From contig CAJNDS010000213.1 in NCBI GenBank assembly GCA_905221605.1, positions 1,025,336-1,047,651 on the forward strand: a stretch of DNA of 22,316 nt, written 5' to 3'. Position numbers and translations under genes: made by a program. Origin of the DNA: Symbiodinium natans (lineage: Eukaryota > Sar > Dinophyceae > Suessiales > Symbiodiniaceae). This document shows, one piece after another, positions 14,555 to 22,125 of the stretch. A model generated the notes under the pieces. It had not been told where the DNA came from. It saw only the letters and a list, made by a program, of their open reading frames with translations, and ran no database searches. Numbering within the stretch: the stretch's first letter is position 1; each line of letters begins with the position of its first letter.

Positions 14555-14625
14555 GGGTTTAGGGTTTAGGGTTTAGGGTTTAGGGTTTAGGGTTTAGGGT
14601 TTAGGGTTTAGGGTTTAGGGTTTAG
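14555..14625 (+). repeat. TTTAGGG array supplying an acceptor
   Basis: Ten uninterrupted units; the last TTTAG is the 3' splice site of the exon at 14626. Confidence 0.95.
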
Positions 14626-14746
14626 GGCTCGGATGCCCCTCAGCCCCTCTGCCCCAAAGGCCTCTCCCAGCCCCAAGGCTACTTTGTTCTGAGCATCCCG
14701 CGCATGCCGGGGGGGCTCTACCGGGCAATCGAGCACCTCGCTGAAG
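14626..14746 (+). CDS. Exon, locus 1, with telomere-derived splice sites on both sides
   Basis: TTTAG| before and G|GTTTAGG after. Reads GSDAPQPLCPKGLSQPQGYF then VLSIPRMPGGLYRAIEHLAE. Very good codon bias in its second half. No family recognised. Confidence 0.65.
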
Positions 14747-15336
14747 GTTTAGGGCTTAGGGCTTGGGTTTTTGTAGGACTCAATTTTCTTTGTGGTACTT
14801 TACCGCAACTTTAGATCCTTACCCTTTTTGGGTTCATTGGGTTTCTGAGTAAGGCAGCTAAAAGTTTAATTTATAGCTACCTTTGTGAGTGCAGCCAAGA
14901 TTTCTCTAACCTTAAACGTACTTCGCCTTGAGTTGAACTTTAAACTTTTTGGGCTTCCTTATTTAGTAGGGATATTAAAATTTAGCCTTTTTCCCCCCTT
15001 GGTTATTGGAGAAGTAAGTAAACCCTCCACTCTGAACTCTAAGCACCCCAAACCCTCTGAACGCTGGCAAAGTACGGTCCGGGTCCAGGGCCTAGGGATT
15101 GGGGCATGAGGGCTTGCGTTCGGGCCTGACGTTCCTGGCACGATGACTAGGGATTCAGCCTTGTAGGGCCTTAAGATTTTGGGCGTTCAAGATGTAGAGT
15201 TTAGGGCTCCGTGTTTAGGGCTTCCGGAAGCCAGGCTTCTCTGTGCTATGGGCGAGTTTGCCGGTTTGGTCGGGGGTACCTTGGCTATCAAAGTCAGTCG
15301 GCACTGTCCTGAGACCCGAAACCCCTTTAACAGCAG
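14747..15336. other. Intron sequence, A/T-richer
   Basis: Holds two CTTAGGG units at the start, and open frames on both strands (14885-15109 plus, 15215-15448 minus) without codon bias. Nothing supported. Confidence 0.45.
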
Positions 15337-15413
15337 CCACAGGAAGACCTTTCGACTGGGATTCCTGGGTGATTTCGACCTCTACGAGCTGGAGTTTGTT
15401 GATCCTCTGCTGA
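15337..15413 (+). CDS. Exon, locus 1: LGDFD motif
   Basis: After TTAACAGCAG|, reads HRKTFRLGFLGDFDLYELEF then VDPLL; ends A|GTCCTC, in phase with 15947. FR-x3-LGDFD recalls the selectivity filter region of polycystin/TRP channels, but no downstream S6-like helix is visible, so this is weak. The minus frame is a shadow. Confidence 0.55.
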
Positions 15414-15584
15414 GTCCTCCCCTCCCGGCCCGACTTAGTGGTACACATCTTCCCTTTACGGTCGGTTCGCTTCCCATCCTTAAAAACACACGAAAAGCAG
15501 GGATCGAGATGAAAGCAGCGTAGGGGAAAGGGTGCCCGACGGGCAGTTCAAATGGTGGTCCCTATTTCTACTATTGGCTTAAGA

Positions 15585-15960
15585 ACCCCAAACTTCGCCA
15601 AAATGCCCGCAGCCCCCAATACTCACAGAAAGCTTTGCCAGAATTGCCCACGGAAAACTTCACCAAGTGGCAAACTTTGCCAGAATGCCCCGGCTTGGTA
15701 AAGTTTTCCGTGGGAAAGGCATTTTGGCAAAGTTTTCCATGGGCCGGGCATTTTGGCAAAGCTTTCTGTAGGTAGTGGGGGCCGCAGGCTTTTTTTTTGT
15801 GGGCACTGGGGTGGGCATCTTGGCAAAGTTTTCTTGGGTTTGGGGTTTGGGGTTTAGTGTTTGGGGTTCAGGGTTTAGGGTATAGGGTTTAAGGTTTAGG
15901 GGCCTTTGGCATTCTAGCAAGATCCCCGCGCGGGCATTTGGTAAAGTGTTCCGTGGGCTG
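15585..15960. repeat. Cluster of GGCAAAGTTTTCC repeats, partly inverted
   Basis: At least six copies of a unit like GGGCATTTTGGCAAAGTTTTCC, forward at about 15690-15835 and 15932-15958, inverted at 15590-15690. The arms around CACGGAAAACTTCACCAAG and CTTGGTAAAGTTTTCCGTG can form a long hairpin. The last unit (GGTAAAG|) supplies the acceptor of the exon at 15947. Confidence 0.75.
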
Positions 15961-15996
15961 TTTGAAGAGGATAGAAGCTGGCTTGCGGAATTCGAT
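15947..15996 (+). CDS. Exon, locus 1 (acidic)
   Basis: Reads FRGLFEEDRSWLAEFD and ends GAT|GTAAAG, a good donor. In phase with 15337-15413 and with 16182. Confidence 0.6.
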
Positions 15997-16181
15997 GTAA
16001 AGTGAACAAGTTTCCGAATGTTGTGGGACCCAATGGAAACTGGGGGGGGTAATGTCTCGGTCGCTTGACAAGCTGCTTGACTAGTGAATGCTTTGACTTG
16101 AGATGCTGAACTCTAAACTCTGAACCGTAAGCCCTTAAGGCCCCAAAGGACCCCAAAAAAAAGCGCGCCGTTCGCTGCAAG

Positions 16182-16252
16182 GACACGATCTTCACACCAG
16201 GCCGGCTGGCACTTGGTGGCTTGCTGCTTTTGACCCCACCCTTTTGTGAAGG
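16182..16252 (+). CDS. Exon, locus 1 (hydrophobic)
   Basis: After GCTGCAAG|, reads DTIFTPGRLALGGLLLLTPP then FCE; ends GG|GTTTTAGG. Phase 0 with 15947-15996. Hydrophobic core of about 12 residues, short for a membrane helix. Confidence 0.5.
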
Positions 16253-16287
16253 GTTTTAGGGTTTAGGGTTTAGTGATTGCGCGTGTA

Positions 16288-16412
16288 CTATAGCGTCCTG
16301 AAAGGAGGTGGGTTCTCGGGGGGTAGGTACCAAGGGAACCTTAGGGAGTAGGAGGGAGAGTAAAGGAACCTTACTTGGGTTACACACCCCTCCCTGAAGC
16401 ACCCTATACTAT
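16288..16412. repeat. Imperfect inverted repeat, possible TIR element
   Basis: ACTATAGCGTCCTGAAAGGAGG at the left resembles the inverse of CCTCCCTGAAGCACCCTATACT at the right. GGAACCTTA occurs twice inside. Too diverged to be sure. Confidence 0.4.
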
Positions 16413-16447
16413 AAGTTTTGCACAATTTGGGTTCCCCTTCGGCCGAG

Positions 16448-16479
16448 CCTCAAAGACTTTGGCTGCCCCTTGTTGCATC
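16448..16479 (+). CDS. Candidate exon, locus 1
   Basis: After CGGCCGAG|, reads LKDFGCPLLH in phase with 16182-16252; needs a GC donor (C|GCAACC) to reach 16622 in frame. Weak on its own. Confidence 0.3.
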
Positions 16480-16520
16480 GCAACCATACCTGAGGAGCTC
16501 TACCCATCCCGGACCCAGCC

Positions 16521-16592
16521 CTAAACCCTAAACCCTAAACCCTAAACCCTAAACCCTAAACCCTAAACCCTAAACCCTAAACCCTAAACCCT
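16521..16592 (-). repeat. CCCTAAA array
   Basis: Ten uninterrupted units. Confidence 0.97.
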
Positions 16593-16621
16593 CAGCCTCC
16601 TAAGTCCTGAATCCTCTCAAG

Positions 16622-16698
16622 CCAAGCGAACGAGGGGGCGGGGTCGCCAGGAGAGGCTGGAGTGCTGGAGCCCGAAGATCCCAGCCCGACAGAGGACA
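16622..16698 (+). CDS. Exon, locus 1 (basic)
   Basis: After CCTCTCAAG|, reads KRTRGRGRQERLECWSPKIP then ARQRT; 20 of 25 third positions G/C. Ends ACA|GTTCTT and joins 16742 in phase 0 through a 43-nt intron with no telomere array. Another frame (acidic, Glu/Pro-rich) is open but less biased. Confidence 0.5.
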
Positions 16699-16741
16699 GT
16701 TCTTTTTTTGGGGGGAGCTTTGAGTTTTGGGACATGTGTAG

Positions 16742-16903
16742 TTCTCTCAATTACTTCTTGGGGATATGGTACGGCACAAGTTCGGGAACGATGGCCTAGT
16801 GCTTGAGGGAGGCCACAAAAGCATGGAAAGAAGGTGTCCCCTTGATATTGGAGCCTGCTGGTCTGAGGGCCTCGAAGGCAATCGCGCGTCGCCCCAATGG
16901 AGG
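16742..16903 (+). CDS. Exon, locus 1 (162 nt)
   Basis: After ACATGTGTAG|, reads FSQLLLGDMVRHKFGNDGLV, then LEGGHKSMERRCPLDIGACW and SEGLEGNRASPQWR; ends AGG|GTTTGA. 54 whole codons without a stop. The minus-strand ATG frame covering it is a shadow. No family recognised. Confidence 0.5.
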
Positions 16904-17036
16904 GTTTGACAGTCTGCTCCTGGCTGCATATACCCGGTGGACATACCTTTCGATTTTTAGCCCTAAACCCTAAACCCTACACCCTACACCCTAAACCCTA
17001 CACCTCTACCCCTCTAACCCCTCAACCTACACCAAG

Positions 17037-17114
17037 GGTCCGGAGGATGTGCCTGCACCGCCTGCTGATGTCTGTGCTGGGCCACCTCGTTCCGCAGACT
17101 TTGCTTTCGCTACC
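17037..17114 (+). CDS. Exon, locus 1 (penultimate)
   Basis: After ACACCAAG|, reads VRRMCLHRLLMSVLGHLVPQ then TLLSL; strong G/C third positions. Ends CC|GTTCAT and joins the last exon in phase. The preceding intron holds CCCTAAA and CCCTACA units at 16963-17005. Confidence 0.55.
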
Positions 17115-17177
17115 GTTCATGATCACTTTCGCCCTAAACCCTAAATCCTAAACCCTAAACCCTAAACCGTCATGATC
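17112..17177. repeat. 12-bp direct repeats bracketing a telomere array in an intron
   Basis: ACCGTTCATGATC at 17112-17124 and ACCGTCATGATC at 17166-17177 flank four CCCTAAA-type units. The first copy carries the donor GT. Confidence 0.8.
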
Positions 17178-17188
17178 TTGATCTGCAG

Positions 17189-17312
17189 ATGTATAGTAGA
17201 GCTCCCGCTTGGTGTCTTCTGGCCAAGAACTCTTTGCGCGCGCGTGCGCTTCGAAGTTCTTAAGGACGCGATGCGAGCTGATTGTCGCCAGACTATTTTG
17301 CCGGGCCATTAA
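17189..17312 (+). CDS. Terminal exon, locus 1, with TAA stop
   Basis: After TGATCTGCAG|, in phase with 17037-17114, reads CIVELPLGVFWPRTLCARVR then FEVLKDAMRADCRQTILPGH and a TAA at 17310. It is followed by about 1 kb with no telomere array, as expected past a gene end. No known C-terminal motif seen. Confidence 0.55.
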
Positions 17313-18293
17313 AACTCTTTACATTGGGCCCGGAGAACATGAAGAGTAAAATCGGGGCCTTTCGATAATCTTTATATGGCCCCCTTAGAATGGTAACTTT
17401 GTAGTCTATTTCGACGTGTTCACGCTTACGCACTATTAGTATGACTATTGTCCGGGCGCAAAATACGACTATTCATAGAGCGCCCTCGTGCGTTTCATGC
17501 GTCATGGACTCCGTATCATTGTTTCTCGTCGTATTCTCCCTTCATTCTTACCTTCATCAGCGAGTACACTTTCACCATTCGCATCACGGCTTCTCCCGCG
17601 CTCACTTCTATCAATTTCTATCAATTACGGAGTGAGCGAAGCGAGTGTGTGAACGCGTGATCGACTGATACAAGTGAACACATGAGCGAAGTGAAGTGAA
17701 TGAACCAAAAGACCCCATGAAGCAGCTTGATTTCAGGCGTTAACTTGCAAATATGCTTAGTAAAATTAGATCTTTGGGGTGCTCACTTCACTCACTCCGT
17801 TCACTCTGCCTTTCACTCTTTGTAAAGCCAATTTTCAAATCATTTTGGTGCGCGTGAACTTGCCCGCAATTCAATACTGGATTTCGAGCTGGATTTCTAA
17901 AGATTGAAACATTCATGATTGATTCTGGGGGGAAAACACCCATAAAATAGATGGCTGGGAGAACTTACAAATGCACTATATGTTGTTGCGAAAAGGGCGC
18001 GTCGTTCCCCCAATTCCTTCGTTGAAGGGCGGCATACAATAGCCCATTTTCTATCGTCACATGCATTCCTCATTTTAATGGCATAAGTTCGTTTACTACA
18101 CAGGCAGTTCTCTAAGTTAGGGTCCCGTTTATAGGATCCTTTTTTAAAGGGTGCCGCCTTATAATGGGCACCCAAAAAGGGACCCCCCCCCCCCAATTGA
18201 CGTACCCACATTATCACGGGCGAGCACAACGAACTATAATTTGCTCTTCCGGAAGCTTGAATCATTAGTTTTGGAACCCCCAACAAAGACTTT
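17313..18293. other. Telomere-repeat-free, A/T-richer spacer
   Basis: Probable 3' UTR and intergenic DNA. It has GAGTGAGCGAAGCGAGTG-type motifs and their inverses (about 17560-17810) and a poly-C run (18182-18194). Open frames at 17441-17660 (plus) and 17897-18286 (minus, 129 codons, no recognised domain) may be chance or a decayed element. Confidence 0.5.
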
Positions 18294-18454
18294 GGGGTTT
18301 AGGGTTTAGGGGTTTCGGGCTTAAACCCTAAACCCTAAAACCTAAAGCCCTAGGGTACCCAATTTGGAGGCGTGGGAGCCTTGGGTTTAGAGCCTAAGTC
18401 GTTAAGTTCGCCTGGGGGTGCCTGCCGACCCAAAGGCCCCCAAAGTCTAATGAT

Positions 18455-18555
18455 GTTTAGGGTTTAGGGTTAAAGGTGTAGGGTTTAGGGTTTAGGGTTT
18501 AGGGTTTAGAGTTTAGGGTTTAGGGTTTAGGGTTTAGGGTTTAGGGTTTAGGGTG
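18455..18555 (+). repeat. TTTAGGG array
   Basis: About thirteen units with GTGTAGGG and TTTAGAG variants. Shorter arrays of both orientations lie at 18293-18340. Confidence 0.95.
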
Positions 18556-18581
18556 AGTTTACATCGTTTCGTCGGTTCAAG

Positions 18582-18656
18582 GAAGAGAGAGATGTGTGTC
18601 TTGCCAACTCCGGGTGTCACCAAACCTGTGCCAAGGGAGTCACGTCTTTACTGCTC
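18582..18656 (+). CDS. Exon, locus 2 (Cys-rich)
   Basis: After GGTTCAAG|, reads EERDVCLANSGCHQTCAKGV then TSLLL; ends CTC|GTACCC. The C-x5-C-x3-C spacing suggests an extracellular or metal-binding loop; no family assigned. Confidence 0.5.
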
Positions 18657-18728
18657 GTACCCTAAACCCCAAACCCTAAACCCTAAACCCTAAACCCTAA
18701 ACCCCAAACCCTAAACCCTAAACCCTAA
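18657..18728 (-). repeat. CCCTAAA array as intron start
   Basis: The donor GTACCC runs straight into ten CCCTAAA/CCCCAAA units. Confidence 0.95.
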
Positions 18729-18737
18729 ACTCTTTGC

Positions 18738-18850
18738 CGAAGCTGCGCCCGCCACCCCTGGCCTGAGTCAATGCACCACGGCAACGGGGCAGGCCGGTAC
18801 TTGTAGATGCGCGTGCCAAGCTGCGTTTGTTTCATCCGAGAACCCTACAG
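18738..18850 (+). CDS. Candidate exon, locus 2 (frame unresolved)
   Basis: After GCCGAAG|, two frames compete: APATPGLSQCTTATGQAGTC then RCACQAAFVSSENP (Cys-rich like its neighbour), or CARHPWPESMHHGNGAGR ending CG|GTACTT with better codon bias. The longer frame would end CTACA|GTGAAC at the element at 18857. Confidence 0.4.
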
Positions 18851-18856
18851 TGAACC

Positions 18857-18952
18857 CCAAGAAGTTGGAAACCTGTTTAAGGACAAATAGTGCTGGGATT
18901 CCCTTTGCTTTACTCTTAGAGATTGAGGCTATTGAGTTTCCAACCTTTTTGG
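18857..18952. mobile_element. TIR element, family 6, introner-like
   Basis: Ends CCAAGAAGTTGGAAAC and GTTTCCAACCTTTTTGG are inverted repeats; about 96 bp, A/T-richer than the exon before it. The minus frame 18768-18968 that spans it is explained by exon plus element and not accepted. Confidence 0.6.
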
Positions 18953-19067
18953 CTTCTATGATAAACAATAGAACCTAAACCCTCAACCCTAACCATCGAG
19001 AAGCCCTCAGATCCCTCTGGAACCCCCCAACCCGAAACCCTGCCCACCTGTGGCGAACTTACAAGAG

Positions 19068-19118
19068 GACCACGCCTTCGTCCATCTCTTCTTCTACTTC
19101 GTGGCCTTCGGCCTCTTA
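19068..19118 (+). CDS. Exon, locus 2: membrane segment
   Basis: After ACAAGAG|, reads DHAFVHLFFYFVAFGLL, with almost every third position G/C, and ends TTA|GTGAGT. One hydrophobic helix that continues in phase 0 into 19209. Confidence 0.65.
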
Positions 19119-19208
19119 GTGAGTATTGGCTTGGGGAAGTATGTCGGGGGGGCTTAGGGGGAAGTTAAGGCGTTGAGGCTTAAGGTAGGTCGTTTTTTGG
19201 GTTTGCAG
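19119..19208 (+). other. Canonical intron without telomere repeat
   Basis: 90 nt, GTGAGT to GGGTTTGCAG; G-rich but with no tandem array. A useful contrast to the repeat-built introns. Confidence 0.6.
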
Positions 19209-19286
19209 TGTAGGGCGCTTGGGCAACTTGTCTTGGCGAGTGGTGTGGCAAGTCCCACGCGACTCTTGTGGGCCACCTCGACGATA
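19209..19286 (+). CDS. Exon, locus 2: hydrophobic segment
   Basis: Reads CRALGQLVLASGVASPTRLL then WATSTI, in phase 0 with the previous exon; ends ATA|GTCTTA or reads on to a TAA at 19318. Probably a membrane helix after a short loop. Confidence 0.55.
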
Positions 19287-19343
19287 GTCTTAGAGGCTGA
19301 GAGCCTTAAAGAGCCCTAAAGCCCGAACCTTGTAGCGGTTAAG

Positions 19344-19580
19344 AGCATGAACAGTCCACAGGACACAGCAAACAAGCAATCCACCCTTGAAAGGTACCCT
19401 CTTACTTTCAGGGCTAGGCGTTTTTTGTCCATCAAGCAAAAAGGGCGCCCTGACTCTCCTAGCAAGCTCTCAAACCAATCCGACAATCGCGGCCCAGCAG
19501 TTCTTCCGATCTTGAGGAATAACCCTCGTCGAGATGAATCTCTTCATCGGTGCCTGCGGCAGAACGTTGCCCTTGCGTGG
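19344..19580 (+). CDS. Candidate coding block, locus 2
   Basis: Phase-0 frame from GGTTAAG| to TGG|GTAGCC is open for 79 codons (begins SMNSPQDTANKQSTLER). A second frame after the good acceptor CTTACTTTCAG| reads KGALTLLASSQTNPTIAAQQ. At least one exon is likely; which frame is unclear. Confidence 0.35.
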
Positions 19581-19852
19581 GTAGCCATTCCCTTTGGGGC
19601 TTCCTAACCGATTTTGCCATCGTGAGTCCCTGACGCCTCTTCAAGAACCCCTAAACCCTAAACCCTAAACTCTAAACCCTAAACCCTAAGCGCCTGTTGA
19701 GCGGAACCCCGCTCTTCATCAGGCCCTAAACCCTAGCCCTAAACCCTAAACCCGAGAACCAAAGAGCCCAAGGGCAGTGGCCTTTGGAAAGAAACTTGAA
19801 CCCAAAGCCCGAAAAACCCTACAGCCCTAAATCCAAAATCCTAACTATCCAG
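19581..19852. other. Intron sequence with CCCTAAA runs
   Basis: Arrays at 19650-19690 and 19722-19754; a CTAAC branch-like motif precedes the acceptor at 19852. Confidence 0.5.
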
Positions 19853-19912
19853 GATTCTTGTCGTGGACCCTCAGTCGAAAGGGTCCGAATCTGCGGTATC
19901 GCCAGCAATTCC
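19853..19912 (+). CDS. Candidate exon, locus 2
   Basis: After CTAACTATCCAG|, the best-biased frame reads FLSWTLSRKGPNLRYRQQF and ends C|GTGCTA, or goes on to a TAG at 19932. All three frames are open. Confidence 0.4.
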
Positions 19913-20110
19913 GTGCTAAGTGCAAGATATAGACCCTAGACTTGAGGTTTAAAGGGTGTCCCAGAAGATCTTATGGCAGCTTAACGGGTCTTCCAGGTCG
20001 AAAGAGCATGGAACATTTTAGGGTTTAGCTTCTTTGGGAGGAAAGGGCCGACGTGGGACGCGGAACCATCTGTAGGGTTTGGGGCTTTGGGGCTTCCGAG
20101 CTTCGGTGCT

Positions 20111-20165
20111 TTAGGGTTTAGGGTTTAGGGTTTAGGGTTTAGGGTTTAGGGTTTAGGGTTTAGGG
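20111..20165 (+). repeat. TTTAGGG array
   Basis: Eight uninterrupted units; the surrounding 19933-20236 shows no supported exon. Confidence 0.95.
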
Positions 20166-20236
20166 ATACTAGGGGGGATACTACAATCCCTGTTAGTGTA
20201 AGCGGGAACATCCCGAGTGGCAGGTATCTTGAGTAG

Positions 20237-20282
20237 CAACTACGACAAGTACCTTGTGCCTTGGCGGCCAACCGGGCCTGGG
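20237..20282 (+). CDS. Candidate exon, locus 2
   Basis: After CTTGAGTAG|, reads NYDKYLVPWRPTGPG and ends GGG|GTCGTA. Short but with coding-like codon use. Confidence 0.4.
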
Positions 20283-20305
20283 GTCGTAGAAAAAAACTGT
20301 GGCAA

Positions 20306-20420
20306 AACCCTAAACCCTAAACCCTAAACCCTAAACCCTAAACCCTAAACCGTAAACCCTAACCCTAAACCCCAAACCCTAAACCCTGAACCGTAAACCC
20401 TAACCCTAACCAGAGTTCAG
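20306..20420. repeat. CCCTAAA array with CCGTAAA and CCCTAAC variants
   Basis: Degenerate array ending in a short inverted TTCAGGG run (20416-20435). A possible nearby exon (VAYLGDVLV, 20447-20473) is too short to call. Confidence 0.9.
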
Positions 20421-20605
20421 GGTTCAGGGTTTAAGGCACCAGGTCGCGTATCTTGGGGACGTGTTGGTGGTTTCGGGCTTGGGGTTTTGTTCCGCAAGCC
20501 CGAGAGGCTTGGCCGGGAATGTGGGTTGCTTGATGCACATCAGGAAAACCCTAAACCATAAACCCTAAAGCCTAAACCCTAAACCCTAAACCCTAAACCT
20601 CACCC

Positions 20606-20979
20606 TGACTGCCAAGATTGAGCCGAATCCCTTGCAGCTGAAACCTCTGAAGCTTTAAGCCCTACGTAGATGCTCGTACCCTTCAACCCAAAGACCCTCA
20701 ACAACCCAAGAAGCTATATACTCTAGAACCCTCATCCTACCAGCATTCAATCCCTCGGACACGTCAGACGAGCCCAAAAAGCAACAAGCCCCATAACCCT
20801 GAAGTCTTCAATTCGCCCAAACCAACACCTAAACCCTAACCCCCTACATCCTAAACCCTAAACCAGCCTGGAAAAGAGAGCCATTCAGATTCAGGAAAAA
20901 TGCCAAAAACCCTAAACCCCTAAACCCTCAAGACCAGGATAAATACAAATTGTATGTGGTATTATCGTGAATGTCCCGT
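20606..20979. other. Degenerate repeat-like DNA
   Basis: C/A-rich with scattered CCCTAA and CCCTCAA motifs; no exon or clean array seen. Confidence 0.4.
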
Positions 20980-21185
20980 GTTATTTGTCTAAACATCTGA
21001 CAAGCCGAGCTTAAGTAAACAAAACCAAAGCGCTTTCGGAAGGCCAAAGAATCAATTCACTTAAACCTCTGGGTTCTAAGTTATTTGTCTGAACTGCTGA
21101 AAAGCAGAGCTTACGTAAATTCATCCAAAGCGCCTGGTGGGATTGTTATTCTGAATTTCTCAAGTTATTCGTCTAAACAGCTCAA
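20980..21185 (+). repeat. Three degenerate repeats of about 84-100 bp
   Basis: TTATTTGTCTAAAC-like starts at 20981, 21081 and 21165. The first two share AAGC-GAGCTTA-GTAAA and CCAAAGCGC further in. A/T-richer than the surroundings. Confidence 0.7.
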
Positions 21186-21336
21186 GTTTGAGTAGATTAC
21201 TTAGTGATTCCTCAAGCATGGGTTTTTCTAAACAGGAATCCAAAGGCCAAGCCCCCAGCCCTAGAGCAAAAAAAGCAACTCGCTCAAAACCCGCCCAACA
21301 AATCTCCGGACACAAGCCCTATACAATTTCTAGAAA

Positions 21337-21609
21337 CCCTAAACCCCAAACCCTTGAACACCGAACCCCAAACCCCAAACCCCAAACCCTAAGCCCTAAA
21401 CCCCAAACCCTAAACCCCAAACCCCAAACCCTAAACCCTAAACCCTAAACCCTAAACCTAAACCCCCAAACCCAAACGCCAAACCTCCAACCAAACCCAA
21501 CCTCCAAACCCCAAACCTAAACCCTAAACCCCAAACCCTAAACCCTAAACCCTAAACCCTAAACCCTAAACCCTAAACCCCAAACCCTAAACCCTAAACC
21601 CTAAACCCT
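21337..21609 (-). repeat. Large CCCTAAA array with CCCCAAA variants
   Basis: About 270 bp; read in one frame it yields the artefactual NPKPQTLNPKP peptide. The last unit leads to the acceptor CTACCCAG| of the next exon. Confidence 0.95.
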
Positions 21610-21615
21610 ACCCAG

Positions 21616-21695
21616 AAGCAAGCTTCGGCTTTGGCGGCCCGCGAGCGCGCGCAGCTTATCCTCTTCGTGCGGGGCAGCGTGTGGAGCTCTCTCTG
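21616..21695 (+). CDS. Exon, locus 2
   Basis: After CCTACCCAG|, reads KQASALAARERAQLILFVRG then SVWSSL; ends TG|GTGGGG. Strong G/C third positions, sharply distinct from the arrays on both sides. Confidence 0.6.
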
Positions 21696-21714
21696 GTGGG
21701 GGGGGGGGGGGCTT

Positions 21715-22125
21715 TGGGTTTTGGGTTGAGGGTTTAAGGGTTTACAGGGTTTAGGGTGTACGTGTACTCTCTGGGGGGGGCTTGGGTTTAGGGTTTAGGG
21801 TTTAGGGTTTAGGGTTTAGGGTTTAGGGTTTAGGGTTTAGGGTTTAGGGTTTAGGGTTTAGGGCTTTGGGTTTAGGGCTTAGGGTTCAGGGGTCTTTGGG
21901 TTTAGGGTTTAGGGGTTTAGGGTTTAAAGGGTTTGAGGGGTTTAGGGGTTTAGGGGTTTGAGGGTTTAAGGGTTTAAGGGGTTTAAGGGTTTAGGGAGTT
22001 TAAGGGTTTAGGGGTTTAGGGGGTTTTTGGGTTTACAGGGTTTAAGGGTTTAGGGTTTAAGGGTTTAAGAGGTTTACAGGGTTTAAGGGGTTTAGGGGGT
22101 TTACAGGCTTCGGGGTTAGGTTTAG
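21715..22125 (+). repeat. Large TTTAGGG array, degenerating to 8-bp units
   Basis: A homogeneous block (21784-21862) passes into TTTAGGGG, TTTAAGGG and TTTACAGGG units. With 21337-21609 it brackets the exon at 21616 in opposite orientation. Confidence 0.95.

Noticed and set aside
15571-15920. Minus-strand ORFs rich in AKMPxPxKTLP
   Set aside because: Translations of the GGCAAAGTTTTCC repeat cluster in three frames.
17897-18286. 129-codon minus-strand ORF as a gene
   Set aside because: No recognisable domain, no codon bias, crosses a poly-C run; could be a decayed element, so only mentioned in the spacer entry.
18768-18968. Minus-strand ORF beginning MFIIEAKKVGN
   Set aside because: Half of it is an inverted-repeat element and the rest is antisense to a plus-strand exon candidate.
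21188-21448. Pro/Asn/Lys-rich repeat protein (NPKPQTLNPKP)
   Set aside because: Straight translation of the CCCTAAA/CCCCAAA array; a known kind of annotation artefact.
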